A stretch of DNA of 64,000 bases from Ectopseudomonas guguanensis (GCF_900104265.1 NZ_FNJJ01000010.1:62001-126000), one strand, 5' to 3'. Counted from the stretch's first letter, positions 9,854-18,350 are shown. Made by a program: numbers and translations. The notes: generated from the letters alone by a model not told the origin.

Positions 9854-11511
9854 CAGAGCAGGCCTTGCAGCGTGGCCAGGGTGTCGGCGTCCTCCACCCG
9901 CTTGTCGGTACGCCAGCGCAGCATGCGTGGAAAGCGTACGGCGACGCCGCTCTTGTGCCGCTTGGACAGGGCGATGCCCTCGAAACCCAGCTCGAACACC
10001 AGGGTCGGAGTGACGCTGCGCACCGGGCCGAATTTCTCCACGGTGGTCTTGCGGATGATCGCATCGACCTTGCGCATCTCGTCGTCGGTGAGGCCCGAGT
10101 AGGCCTTGGCAAACGGCACCAGCACGCGCTCGCCGGGCGTGGAGTCGTCCCACACGGCGAAGGTGTAGTCGCTGTACAGGCTGGCCCGGCGACCGTGGCC
10201 GCGCTGGGCATAGATCAGCACCGCGTCGACGCTGAACGGGTCGATTTTCCATTTCCACCACAGGCCCAGGTCGCGGGTGCGGCCGACCCCGTACAGGGAG
10301 TCGCGGCGCTTGAGCATCATGCCTTCTACGCCCAGCTCACGGGAGGCTTCGCGCTGGCGGGCAAAGTCCTGCCAGTCGCGCCCGGTGAGTTGCGGCGAGA
10401 GCTGCAGACGGGCATCGCCCACTTCCGCCACCAGCAGCTCCAGACGGGCGCGGCGCTCGTCCTGGGGGCGCGAACGCCAGTCTTCGCCACGCCATTCCAG
10501 CAGGTCGTAGGCCAGCAGCGCGGCGGGCACTTCTTCCAGCAGTTTCTTGCTCAGGGTCTTGCGGCCGATGCGTTGTTGCAGCAGGGCGAAGGGCTGAATG
10601 CCGAACACCGCGCCGCTGCCTGTGGCGGGCTCCTTCCAGGCCACCAGCTCGCCATCGAGCACGCTGCCGTCCGGCAGCGCCTCGGCCAGTTCGTGCAGCT
10701 CGGGGAAGCGCTCGGTGATCAGCTCCTCGCCGCGGGACCACAGCCACAGACGCCCGTCGCGCTTGACCAGCTGCGCGCGAATGCCGTCCCACTTCCATTC
10801 CACCAGCCAGTCGCTGGCCGGACCCAGCTGAGCGTCGAACTGTTCCAGCGGATGCTGCAGCGGATGGGCGAGGAAGAAGGGGTAGGGCTGGCCGCCGCGC
10901 TGGGCGTGTTCGTCCTCCGACTCGGCGGCGATCAGCGCCAGGTAGCGCTGTGCGGACGGCCGATGCGACAGATCGGTGTACCCCACCAGCCGCTGCGCCA
11001 CACGCTTGGCGTCGATCTGCGCCAGGCCGGCCAGGGCACGGGTCACCAGCAGCTTGGAGACGCCGACGCGAAAGGCGCCGGTGAGCAGCTTGAGGCTGAC
11101 CATCAGGCTTGGTCGATCCAGCTGCGCCCATAAAGGTGGAAGACGCTCGGCCAGCTCCGCGGGCGGCAGGCCGCGCAGGGGCAGCAGTTGTTCTTCCAGC
11201 CACCAGGCCAGCCCCTGTTCGGAGGCGTGCTGCGATTCGGGCAGGAGCAGTGCGATGGTTTCCGCCAGATCGCCGACGGCCTGGTAGCTCTCCTCGAACA
11301 GCCAGTCGGACAGGCCGGACAGCCGGGTGGCCAGCTCGCGCAGCACCCGCGTCGGCACCACCTGACGGGGGCGGCCACCGGCCAGAAAGTACACCGCCCA
11401 GGCCGCATCCGCTGGCGGCGCTTCGGCGAAATACTCCTGCATCGCCTGCAGCTTGGCGTTGCTCGAGGTGGTGGCGTCCAGCCGCGCGTAGAGTTCGGCG
11501 AAGGCTTTCAT
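9853..11511 (-). CDS. ATP-dependent DNA ligase (LigC/LigB-like, repair operon)
   Basis: A 552-residue ATP-dependent ligase. The N-terminal DNA-binding domain is followed by the adenylation motif EWKWDGIR with Lys240 as the nucleotidyl acceptor, then DGELVAW (motif III), GVEGMMLKR (motif IV) and [17 protein letters not shown] (motif V). An OB-fold ends the protein. It is co-encoded with a metallo-beta-lactamase exonuclease (upstream) and a DEXH helicase (downstream), both with ATGA overlaps, a conserved bacterial repair operon. It is distinct from the NAD-dependent replicative ligase. Confidence 0.93.
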   Translation of the reverse strand: MKAFAELYARLDATTSSNAKLQAMQEYFAEAPPADAAWAVYFLAGGRPRQVVPTRVLRELATRLSGLSDWLFEESYQAVGDLAETIALLLPESQHASEQGLAWWLEEQLLPLRGLPPAELAERLPPLWAQLDRPSLMVSLKLLTGAFRVGVSKLLVTRALAGLAQIDAKRVAQRLVGYTDLSHRPSAQRYLALIAAESEDEHAQRGGQPYPFFLAHPLQHPLEQFDAQLGPASDWLVEWKWDGIRAQLVKRDGRLWLWSRGEELITERFPELHELAEALPDGSVLDGELVAWKEPATGSGAVFGIQPFALLQQRIGRKTLSKKLLEEVPAALLAYDLLEWRGEDWRSRPQDERRARLELLVAEVGDARLQLSPQLTGRDWQDFARQREASRELGVEGMMLKRRDSLYGVGRTRDLGLWWKWKIDPFSVDAVLIYAQRGHGRRASLYSDYTFAVWDDSTPGERVLVPFAKAYSGLTDDEMRKVDAIIRKTTVEKFGPVRSVTPTLVFELGFEGIALSKRHKSGVAVRFPRMLRWRTDKRVEDADTLATLQGLL

Positions 11512-12515
11512 GGGCTCGGCTCCACGTCGTCTTCATCGCCGTATTCGGTCTGGAAGGCGCGGGCATCGAGGCCTTGCTCGCGCAGATGACGCACCAGCAC
11601 GTTGACCTGGCCGTGGGTGACCATCACTCGTTCGGCGCCGGTCTGCTCGATGGCCCACAGCAGACCGGGCCAGTCGGCGTGGTCGGAGAGGGCGAAGCCG
11701 CGGTCCACGCCACGCCGCCGGCGGGTGCCGCGCAGCAGCATCCAGCCGCTGGCGAAGGCGTCGCTGTAGTCGCCGAAACGGCGCATCCAGGTGCTGCCGC
11801 CGGCCGAGGGCGGTGCGAGGATCAGCGCCTGGCGCAGCAGCGGGTCGTTCCTGGCGATATCACCGGCGTAACGGGTTGGCGGCAGGTGTACGCCGCCGGC
11901 GCGATACACCTCGTTCAGCGGCTCGACGGCGCCGTGCACCAGGATCGGCCCGATGCTGGCGTCGATGCCGTGGAGAATGCGCTGGGCCTTGCCGAAGGCG
12001 TAGGCGAACAGCACGCTGGCCTTGCCGTCGGCGGCATTGGCGCGCCACCAGGCGTCGATACCGGCGAAGATCTCGGCCTGGGATGGCCAGCGGTAGATCG
12101 GCAGGCCGAAGGTGGATTCGCTGATGAAGGTATGACAGCGCACCGGCTCGAAGGGTGCGCAGGTGCCGTCCGGCTCGACCTTGTAATCACCTGAGGCGAC
12201 CCAGACTTCGCCCTGGTATTCCAGACGCACCTGCGCCGAACCGAGCACGTGCCCGGCGGGATGAAAGCTCAGGGTTACGCCGTGGTGCTCGAGGCGTTCG
12301 CCGTAGGCCAGGGTCTGCAGGCGGATATCGTCGCCCAGGCGCGAGCGCAGAATGCCTTCGCCGGGTGCCGCCGCCAGATAATGACCATTGCCGCGGCGGG
12401 CGTGATCGCCATGGGCATGGGTGATGATCGAGCGTTCCACCGGTCGCCACGGATCGATGTAGAAGTCACCGGGCGGGCAGTAAAGACCTTCGGGACGGGC
12501 AACGACCAGATCCAT
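11508..12515 (-). CDS. Ligase-associated metallo-beta-lactamase exonuclease
   Basis: A 335-residue nuclease of the MBL/beta-CASP type, similar to mRNA 3' end processing factors. The metal site THAHGDHA (His33, His35, Asp37, His38) and FHPAGHVLGS are present, with late motifs SDHADW and VTHG. I chose ATG 12515 (MDLVVARPEGLYC), which follows AGAGG; the longer frame to 12614 adds unconserved sequence. It is the first gene of the exonuclease-ligase-helicase operon and its promoter must lie in the 107 bp between it and dif. Confidence 0.9.
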   Translation of the reverse strand: MDLVVARPEGLYCPPGDFYIDPWRPVERSIITHAHGDHARRGNGHYLAAAPGEGILRSRLGDDIRLQTLAYGERLEHHGVTLSFHPAGHVLGSAQVRLEYQGEVWVASGDYKVEPDGTCAPFEPVRCHTFISESTFGLPIYRWPSQAEIFAGIDAWWRANAADGKASVLFAYAFGKAQRILHGIDASIGPILVHGAVEPLNEVYRAGGVHLPPTRYAGDIARNDPLLRQALILAPPSAGGSTWMRRFGDYSDAFASGWMLLRGTRRRRGVDRGFALSDHADWPGLLWAIEQTGAERVMVTHGQVNVLVRHLREQGLDARAFQTEYGDEDDVEPSP

Positions 12516-12622
12516 GAAATCCTCTTGGTGGCTTGCTAGAGCTTGGAATGCCAGGAAGCAGATTAGGTTCGGATTCAACCTGGGGTAAAGCGTCGAACTC
12601 GGCCCGAGACTCATCCTAGCAT

Positions 12623-12650
12623 ACTTCGCATAATGTATATTATGTTAAAT
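12623..12650 (+). other. dif: dif site: XerC/XerD chromosome dimer resolution site
   Basis: A 28-bp site with an 11-bp XerC arm (ACTTCGCATAA, 12623-12633), a 6-bp centre (TGTATA, 12634-12639) and an 11-bp XerD arm (TTATGTTAAAT, 12640-12650). It matches the E. coli dif sequence as I know it at 25 of 28 positions, with the centre and XerD arm identical. It is intergenic, beside the repair operon. FtsK-orienting KOPS-like octamers (GGGNAGGG) that I noticed switch strand across it: 8027-8034 on plus to the left, and 14003, 15330, 33191 and 33315 as CCCTGCCC to the right. Confidence 0.9.
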
Positions 12651-12692
12651 TACGTATATCCATGAGTCCCTGCGCTGCGCCCACGAGTGATC

Positions 12693-12897
12693 TGAACTAA
12701 AGATTCGAATTTCTGGTAACTACAGATTAGAAACGGGAGTGAGCTCTCCGTTTCTAACCTTCAGTTCACTCCATGCCCTCCCGTTTCCAATCTTTGGTTC
12801 ACGAAATAATCCCATTTCTAATCTTCAGCTCATGGATGACCTTTCCATTTCGAATCTTTGGTTCACCTGCCTCTCCGTTTCTAATCTTCAGTTCGCC
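12693..12897. repeat. Phased 22-bp repeat array next to dif
   Basis: Five direct copies of a motif close to CCRTTTCYAATCTTYRGTTC start at 12748, 12781, 12812, 12845 and 12875, a period of 30-33 bp (three helical turns). Two further copies lie inverted at 12693-12716 and about 12718-12738. Intervening sequence is only about ten bases. The array ends 150 bp before a recombinase-like gene and starts 43 bp after dif. The regular helical phasing suggests cooperative protein binding. I do not know a named element with this structure. Confidence 0.85.
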
Positions 12898-13047
12898 AGC
12901 GCGTCCATTCGATTCGGCCACGCATCTCTCGATCAGTTGATCCCCTAGACACCCGGAACTAGCCTGAATCAGTACGACTCACGTCGCGCTCAGGTACGCA
13001 CGCCGATTCCCTTATGGCTCTTAGGGCTCAGAGCCGGGATTAACGTC

Positions 13048-14310
13048 ATGAAGATCGCGCCACAACCTCTTTTTGAGGTACTCACTCGTTTCAAGAAGCT
13101 CGAGTTTAAATCCCCAGAGCTGCGATATGAGCTACCTGAGGTGCGCGCGTTCCTGGAAGGGTTTCCGGCGGCGCTTCGCGCCAAGGAGGGATACGCTGCA
13201 GTAGGTGCTTTCCTAAAAACCCGCAGCGACAACGAGACAACATTCAACAGCTACCGAAATCATGCAGAGTGCTTACTTCTTTGGTCGCTCCTGGAGGCCC
13301 AGAAGCCGCTCCTCGAGTTAAACCACTCGGATAGCAAGAGCTTCATAGCATTCTGCCTTAAACCGCCGAACAGCTGGGTTGGGCCGGTCGTAAGGGGTAG
13401 GTTCACTCGCATTGGCAGTAGGATGGCGCATGAGTCAGACAGCTACATGGTCAATGGAGACTGGCGGCCGTTCAATTGGCACAGTCCAAAACGCGATCGA
13501 TCTGCCTCCTCAGGATCCGCACCTCCTCCGCTATCCGGTCCACCAGTGGGCCTATCTCAGGCAAGCCTTAATAAGTGCATATCTGTGTGCAAATGCCTCT
13601 TTGTCTATGCCGTTGGTGAGGATCTAACCAACGTCAACCCATTCGCATCTAGACGCCTTCCTACTCGTGGAGGCCGTATCCTGCGGAACGATGGAGCGCG
13701 TTCGCTGAGCAAGGATCAATGGCTATACGTGATTGATACAGCAGCTGGTATGGCTTCAGAAGACGTCCGACATGAGCGGACGTTATTCATCCTCGCCACC
13801 GTTTACGCCATGTACCTGAACGTATCCGATTTATCAGGTACAGGGCGCGACGCTCCGGCGATGAAGGATTTTCGCAGGGACGCTGCTGGTCTCTGGTGGC
13901 TCTATTTGCGTAAAGGCGGCCGGTTGATAGACAGAGTTCGTGCGCCGCAGGAGTACCTGGATGTTTACCTTGCACGTTACCGGCGCATTTTAAACCTACC
14001 TCCCCTGCCCTCCGACGACGAGGCCGTACCTCTACTATGTACCCTGAGAGGGCGACCGGGATTGTCCGACCACCACATCCGCGGACTCCTCCAGCCGGTG
14101 TTTGATTTAGCCCTTGTTCGAATGCGGCAGGACGGGTGGAGTGAAATGGAGGTTGATCAGTTACGATCGGCATCGCTCCAGTGGATCCGTAACACCTCTG
14201 CCAGGCTTGCCTCACCGAACCTCAATGTTTTGGAGTTACAAGCCGCTCTTCGCATCCGTGATGTAATCCGCTACACCGCCAAGGTGCCTAATGAAGAAAG
14301 TGACAGCTAA
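13048..14310 (+). CDS. Tyrosine-recombinase-like protein with degenerate catalytic boxes
   Basis: A 420-residue protein built like a phage-integrase-family protein: an N-terminal SAM-like core-binding region (about residues 50-190) and a C-terminal domain with a degenerate box II. The box I segment reads YAMYLNVSDLSG near residue 255, without the catalytic Arg. Box II reads LQWIRNTSARL near 378, keeping one Arg but with Gln and Asn where His is expected. A Tyr is present in IRYTAKV near 408. It may bind DNA without cutting it. Position beside dif and the repeat array suggests these are its targets, which is inference. Confidence 0.65.
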   Translation: MKIAPQPLFEVLTRFKKLEFKSPELRYELPEVRAFLEGFPAALRAKEGYAAVGAFLKTRSDNETTFNSYRNHAECLLLWSLLEAQKPLLELNHSDSKSFIAFCLKPPNSWVGPVVRGRFTRIGSRMAHESDSYMVNGDWRPFNWHSPKRDRSASSGSAPPPLSGPPVGLSQASLNKCISVCKCLFVYAVGEDLTNVNPFASRRLPTRGGRILRNDGARSLSKDQWLYVIDTAAGMASEDVRHERTLFILATVYAMYLNVSDLSGTGRDAPAMKDFRRDAAGLWWLYLRKGGRLIDRVRAPQEYLDVYLARYRRILNLPPLPSDDEAVPLLCTLRGRPGLSDHHIRGLLQPVFDLALVRMRQDGWSEMEVDQLRSASLQWIRNTSARLASPNLNVLELQAALRIRDVIRYTAKVPNEESDS

Positions 14311-14461
14311 GGGACCTGCTGCCCGCCTAAATCTGCAAATAAATCTGCAGAACAGCACATCTGCCGGCACTGGAACCCTTATTCTAGAGGCCTTAAGCTG
14401 TCATGGTGAAAAGTGCAAAAATATATGCATATTCATCAGTAAAGATCGTTCGTCCGAGCCC

Positions 14462-15259
14462 TCAAAAGAGCTTTCCCCACTCTCTGTGGGCTAACGCGCT
14501 ACACACACTGGGGGCGCCACCAAAGCAACGTAGCGACACTATTTTCATCCGGGCCTCTGAGTCGTAAGTCACTGTTACGCCATCTTCGTTAAGCAACACA
14601 CCGCCAGCCCCGATTAGCAGAGCATGGCCACCAACGACGTCATGAGCCGAGACCGGCACGAGAGAAATTCCCGCAATAGCGTCGCCGGCGGCTACGCGAG
14701 CCAAGCGATACGCAATGCTGGGGGAAGGAACAAAAGCTGCGGGCGCGCACAGCTCGGCGTTGAGTTCTGGCTTGTTAATTGCCGCAGTGCTCACCAGGAC
14801 CTGGCAGCCCGCGTCCAGAGCTCGATGCGCAAGCTGAGCGCTCACTTTGTGGTTATTGCGGATAACGCTTCCGCAGCCTTCCGCCCATGAGATGCAATCG
14901 GGCCCCAGATCTGGAGTGACCGGTGCGTAGACCACACCGAGAACGGGCGTCGCATTGCGCAGAAGCCCTACTGAAACTGCAGATCCTTTATGCCCTTGTA
15001 GAAAATCGCTGGTTCCATCGTTGGGGTCTACAACCCAACAATACTCGTGGCCAGCCAGGCTGGAGCCTGTTTCTTCTCCCCAGAAATCGCATGGCAGAAG
15101 GTCAAGGAGCCCCCTGCGCAGTACCACTTCGATTTCGGCGTCTACTTCTGCCTTGTCGCCGTAGCCACGCGGCCCGCCTGGAAGATCCCACTCGGCTGCA
15201 AGGAGCTTCCCTGCCAACAGCACCTTCTCAGTGACGAGCTTTAGCAATTCCTGGTTCAT
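14462..15259 (-). CDS. Inositol monophosphatase/CysQ-family phosphatase
   Basis: A 265-residue lithium-sensitive-type phosphatase. Metal-binding motifs are visible: GEET (about 81-84), WVVDPNDGTSDF (DPxDGTxxF, about 96-107) and SAHDVVGGHALL near residue 205, the counterpart of the WDxAAG motif with W replaced. The family includes inositol-1-phosphatase, fructose-bisphosphatase and CysQ (3',5'-bisphosphate nucleotidase); I cannot separate these from sequence. It is an isolated gene, convergent with the recombinase-like gene and next to a transposon scar, so it may be cargo. Confidence 0.82.
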   Translation of the reverse strand: MNQELLKLVTEKVLLAGKLLAAEWDLPGGPRGYGDKAEVDAEIEVVLRRGLLDLLPCDFWGEETGSSLAGHEYCWVVDPNDGTSDFLQGHKGSAVSVGLLRNATPVLGVVYAPVTPDLGPDCISWAEGCGSVIRNNHKVSAQLAHRALDAGCQVLVSTAAINKPELNAELCAPAAFVPSPSIAYRLARVAAGDAIAGISLVPVSAHDVVGGHALLIGAGGVLLNEDGVTVTYDSEARMKIVSLRCFGGAPSVCSALAHREWGKLF

Positions 15260-15645
15260 GGTCGGGCACCTGCGCTAAAGACCCTGCACTCAGTGTTGCA
15301 CATCTGTGGGGTTTGCTATGGGACTGCTCCCCTGCCCCCTTTACCAACTGTCGGATACCTGCTGGTAAGCGCTTACCAGCGGGGAAAGCGAAACGGATAT
15401 CGAACACCGAAGACATGATGGGGATGTTGCTCCGCGTACCACATGATGTGCGACCGGCAAAAATCACGGAACGCCTCAGTCGTCCACAGCTGACGCAACT
15501 CAGATCTGGTTAGACGTAGTGAACCATCTTCTCTGTGCTTGGAGCTAAATACTCTTCCTGTGTACGGGTTGCGCTTCGGCCATGCCCGGTTTGCATTCCG
15601 AAGATGCCCTTGCGGTTTTGAGGGGTAAGCCTACAGCCAGTCACC
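15260..15645. other. Intergenic stretch without a convincing gene
   Basis: This 386-bp stretch separates the inositol-phosphatase start from a hairpin at a transposon remnant. It holds a perfect 20-bp palindrome (15361-15380). Short frames are present on both strands but none has a ribosome site or recognisable product. The promoter of the minus-strand phosphatase must be here. Confidence 0.6.
15361..15380. promoter_or_regulatory. Perfect 20-bp palindrome, LacI/GalR-type operator
   Basis: GCTGGTAAGCGCTTACCAGC is its own reverse complement. The centre AAGCGCTT is characteristic of LacI/GalR-family operators. It lies about 100 bp upstream of the inositol-phosphatase-family gene (start 15259), where a repressor could block transcription. 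No LacI-type gene is in the window, so the regulator would be encoded elsewhere or belonged to a lost neighbour. Confidence 0.6.
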
Positions 15646-15670
15646 AGTACGGAGCGCGAAGCTCCGTACT
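15646..15670. repeat. Perfect 10-bp hairpin at a recombination scar
   Basis: Arms AGTACGGAGC (15646-15655) and GCTCCGTACT (15661-15670) flank a GCGAA loop. No T-run follows, so it is a poor terminator. It ends 20 bp before homology to tnpA begins, at the point where the 5' two thirds of that gene was lost. Confidence 0.6.
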
Positions 15671-15689
15671 ATGAGAAACCTTCGCGCCC

Positions 15690-16027
15690 AGTCCTTCGGT
15701 GGCGACGTGATCGCCGAGAACGATCCGGACGAGCAACAGAAGCGACTGCGCTACAACGACATGGTGGCCTCGTCGGTGATCCTGCAGAACACTGTGGACA
15801 TGATGCGGATCCTGCAGAAATTGGCCCGCGAGGGCTGGCAGTTCACCGATGAAGATGTGTCCTTCCTCAGCCCCTACCTGACCAGCAACGTCAAGCGTTT
15901 CGGCGAGTTCAACCTCAAGCTCAACCGGCCGCCGGAGCCCTGGATCAAAGACTCGGTGTTCCAGCAGGCAGCCGGGTCCATCCGCACTGGCAAGCTCGGT
16001 ACTGCGGAAACCGAGGAGATGACCTGA
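15690..16027 (+). pseudogene. tnpA: Truncated tnpA (3' end only), second Tn4652-like element
   Basis: The frame from SFGGDVIAENDPDEQQ to the stop is almost identical to residues about 894-990 of the intact TnpA, then diverges at the extreme C-terminus (GKLGTAETEEMT). Everything upstream, including all catalytic residues up to the Glu of the DDE site, is missing. Orientation is opposite to the intact copy. An open frame runs back to 15671 but has no homology before about 15690. Confidence 0.88.
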
Positions 16028-16389
16028 TGAACATTCCTCCTGCGTCATTTCGCGTCACGCCCTACGGCGAGGTAGATGCCGAGGCGCTGGAGCGTTTGCA
16101 TGACGACTACGACACCATCCAGTTGCTGCGTCTAGTCGATGGGCTGGATCTGCTGCTGAAGGAAATGAACAACATCGGCGGCCTCAGGGATGGCCTCCTG
16201 CGGGTACATGCCATGGCGAAAACGGTGCTCGATGGTGCGGCACTATCGGTGTCTGTGACGGAAGGCGGCAGTATCTGGGAGGAAGCCGAGTCGCTTGATG
16301 AGGATCTGGTGGAACTGGGCAATTGGCTGGCCAGTGTCAGAGTTCAACTGAAACCCTTGATCGAACTCATGCCGGTCGATCCTCATTAA
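16027..16389 (+). CDS. tnpC: TnpC-like transposition regulator, second copy
   Basis: A 120-residue homologue of the protein at 4016-4405, with the same MNIPPASFRVTP start but diverged afterwards, so the two elements are relatives rather than a recent duplication. Its ATG overlaps the tnpA stop (TGATG), preserving translational coupling although the transposase is broken. In Tn4652 the protein reduces tnpA expression; here it could act in trans on the intact element or be a relic. The length matches the 120 residues I recall for Tn4652 TnpC. Confidence 0.75.
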   Translation: MNIPPASFRVTPYGEVDAEALERLHDDYDTIQLLRLVDGLDLLLKEMNNIGGLRDGLLRVHAMAKTVLDGAALSVSVTEGGSIWEEAESLDEDLVELGNWLASVRVQLKPLIELMPVDPH

Positions 16390-16418
16390 CCAGCTAGTCG
16401 CCAGCGACACCGAGCAAG

Positions 16419-17273
16419 CTACTGACTTCTGAACGGCTCGACAATCTGACCCACATAGCCTGTCGGATAGTCCCGGTCACGCAGTCCTACTTCGGCGCTG
16501 CTGGGCTTGCTTGCGCTGTCATAGAAGGTTCCAAGCAGTTGATCCCACACCAGCAAGAACTCACCAAAATTGACCTGCGCATCCTCGAAGTCGCGTTTGT
16601 GATGCCAGCGGTGTGTTTCTGCAACGCCGATGACGCGCCGTAGCCAGCCCAACGAGTAGTCCAGATTTGAGTGCTGGAAGGCCAAATGTACCGTCAGGAT
16701 GCCGAACCAGGTGGCCACGAGTGCAGAAGGAGTGCCCATCGCAAAGAGCACGAGCAGCCCAGGCCCTGCCATGATGGCGGCATGCAACGGGTGCCGGCGC
16801 TCGCCGTTCATCCAGTAGAGCCGCTCAGCGCTATGATGTGGCTCATGCAAGCGCCACAGCCATGGAACCTGATGGCTGAAGCGGTGCATGGCGTACAAGC
16901 TAAGGTCCAGCACGGCGGCGACAATGACTAGCTGAGCCCACAGCGGTAACTCTGTTGGGAAGACACGGAACTCTGCGGGCACCCAATCGCCCAGCCGGGC
17001 CAGCACGGTCGCCGTAATCTGGATCACGGACAGGTTCACGACCATATGGATGATATCAGTAAGGGTATCCTGGTGGTCCTCCAACCAGTCGTCACGGAAC
17101 GGCTGCACGCGTTCCAGCAGCGCCACCAGCAGAATCCCTAGGGCGGCAATGATCGGCGTGCTGGGCCAATACGGAATACCCGTGTAGAGCAACCAGATCA
17201 TCCAAGCTGCGGCCCCGCCCAAGATTGTTGGGTAGCTGAGCCAGCGGATCATGAACCTGAGTGAATTGCCCAT
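16419..17273 (-). CDS. Sterol desaturase/fatty acid hydroxylase-family membrane enzyme
   Basis: A di-iron integral membrane oxygenase of 284 residues with four or more hydrophobic segments. The histidine boxes are visible: HRFSH, HEPHHS and THRWHHKRDF, with a late NFGEFLLVWDQLLGTFYD typical of the family. ATG 17273 follows GGGAGGG and is preferred over 17315. The substrate, probably a lipid, cannot be told from sequence. It is followed by an AraC regulator 74 bp upstream on the same strand, which may control it. Such genes are frequent passengers on pseudomonad islands. Confidence 0.85.
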   Translation of the reverse strand: MGNSLRFMIRWLSYPTILGGAAAWMIWLLYTGIPYWPSTPIIAALGILLVALLERVQPFRDDWLEDHQDTLTDIIHMVVNLSVIQITATVLARLGDWVPAEFRVFPTELPLWAQLVIVAAVLDLSLYAMHRFSHQVPWLWRLHEPHHSAERLYWMNGERRHPLHAAIMAGPGLLVLFAMGTPSALVATWFGILTVHLAFQHSNLDYSLGWLRRVIGVAETHRWHHKRDFEDAQVNFGEFLLVWDQLLGTFYDSASKPSSAEVGLRDRDYPTGYVGQIVEPFRSQ

Positions 17274-17346
17274 CGTGAAGCCCTCCCTGAGATGACTCCA
17301 CTTTGTGCCAATCACCTGTGATGGCGCTTGAACAGAAAAGCTGAAT

Positions 17347-18081
17347 TCAGCCTTTCAGACTGACATGACCCAAGGCAGATGAGGGGTCGAGGCCAAACAG
17401 GTCGCGGAAGGTGCGGGAAAAGTGGGCAGCGTCAGCGAAGCCGGCAGCGTGGGCGGCCGCAGTCAGGTTGGCGCCGCTGGCGATATGCTGGAGCGCTATG
17501 ACCAGGCGATTCCATTTCCGGTAGCTGCGCAGCGGCAGACCGGTCTGTTCGACGAACCAATGTGAGAATCGGGTAGGCGACAGATGAACGCGCTTGGCCA
17601 ACGCCTGCCTGCCATTAATCGGCTCTTTTAACGCAGCGAGGACCGACTGCAGTCGCGGATCGGAGGCCGGCGGAGTCGTAAGGTTGAGAACAAGGCGCAC
17701 CATTTCCCGAATTTGCTGGGCTGACGGATCGGAGCTGCTCAGCAATTTTCGCAGCGATGCTGTATCGCCCATCTGAATCGGAGTGATGCCCTCCCCGATG
17801 TTATCGGGAAGTGCTCGCGCCTCATCGGACAGCGCGTCGAGGTAGATCGACAACACTTCGTCAGCTTCGATCTGATGGGCCACCCCTGCCCTGATGCAGA
17901 TGGCCCTTGCCGTCACCGACGAGGATGTACACTTCACAGTCAAGCTGCCGTTCAAGCTGACGGTAATTTGATGCGCCATGTGGCTATGCCAATCTTGGCT
18001 ACCCGCCTGCCCCAGAAAAATGCCCAGCCCGGGTGAAATCCAGGCTCTGCCATGCCAGCCGATACCCTGCGTTGCGTTCAT
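17347..18081 (-). CDS. AraC-family transcriptional regulator
   Basis: A 244-residue regulator. The N-terminal half looks like a cupin sensor (WHSHMAHQITVSLNGSL); the C-terminal 95 residues form the double helix-turn-helix, with LAKRVHLSPTRFSHWFVEQTG and AHAAGFADAAHFSRTFRDLFG. It is upstream of and co-directional with the desaturase-like gene, and divergent from the copL-like/RND operon. Either may be its target. An AT-rich TTATAG-repeat element lies 50 bp ahead of its start. Confidence 0.88.
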   Translation of the reverse strand: MNATQGIGWHGRAWISPGLGIFLGQAGSQDWHSHMAHQITVSLNGSLTVKCTSSSVTARAICIRAGVAHQIEADEVLSIYLDALSDEARALPDNIGEGITPIQMGDTASLRKLLSSSDPSAQQIREMVRLVLNLTTPPASDPRLQSVLAALKEPINGRQALAKRVHLSPTRFSHWFVEQTGLPLRSYRKWNRLVIALQHIASGANLTAAAHAAGFADAAHFSRTFRDLFGLDPSSALGHVSLKG

Positions 18082-18133
18082 TCAGCGGCACCTCAGGGTT
18101 CCACATCCCGCTGCATTTTGTGCACTAATGAGC

Positions 18134-18164
18134 TTTATAGCTAATTATAGAGTGATTATAGAAT
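18134..18164 (+). repeat. TTATAG-phased element, left copy
   Basis: Three TTATAG units at 18135, 18145 and 18156, spaced 10 and 11 bp, lie between the AraC start and the CopL-like gene. The 31-bp core matches 28 of 31 bases with the reverse complement of 60,668-60,698, 42.5 kb away. Helical phasing suggests an operator; its ligand is unknown. Confidence 0.7.
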
Positions 18165-18350
18165 CCTCTTTGGCCTGAACTCTATCGCTTGCTCGATTGA
18201 AATCTCACCCGCTACAAAATCAGCTCGCCCTGTGAGACTAGACACTCTATTTGATCCAAATCAACGAAGTGCTGTTATCGTCAAAAGGAGCATTCATGGC
18301 TCGGGGGCAATCTGCTATCGTCGGCCTATTGCCCCGCCTGGTGAATTGCT

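Noticed and set aside
7895..10102. 735-codon frame opposite the helicase and ligase
   Set aside because: Shadow of GC-rich coding DNA; real motifs are on the minus strand.
12748..12897. Possible CRISPR array
   Set aside because: Repeats are imperfect, period is only 30-33 bp with about ten bases between copies, and there are no cas genes.
12739..12948. 69-codon frame across the repeat array
   Set aside because: Its repeated SNLxF pattern comes from the DNA repeats; no ribosome site and no family.
14291..14494. 67-codon frame overlapping the end of the recombinase-like gene
   Set aside because: Overlaps both neighbours, has no family match or signal, and lacks a convincing ribosome site.
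15228..15467. 79-codon frame upstream of the inositol-phosphatase gene
   Set aside because: No ribosome site or product; overlaps the operator-like palindrome and the gene start.
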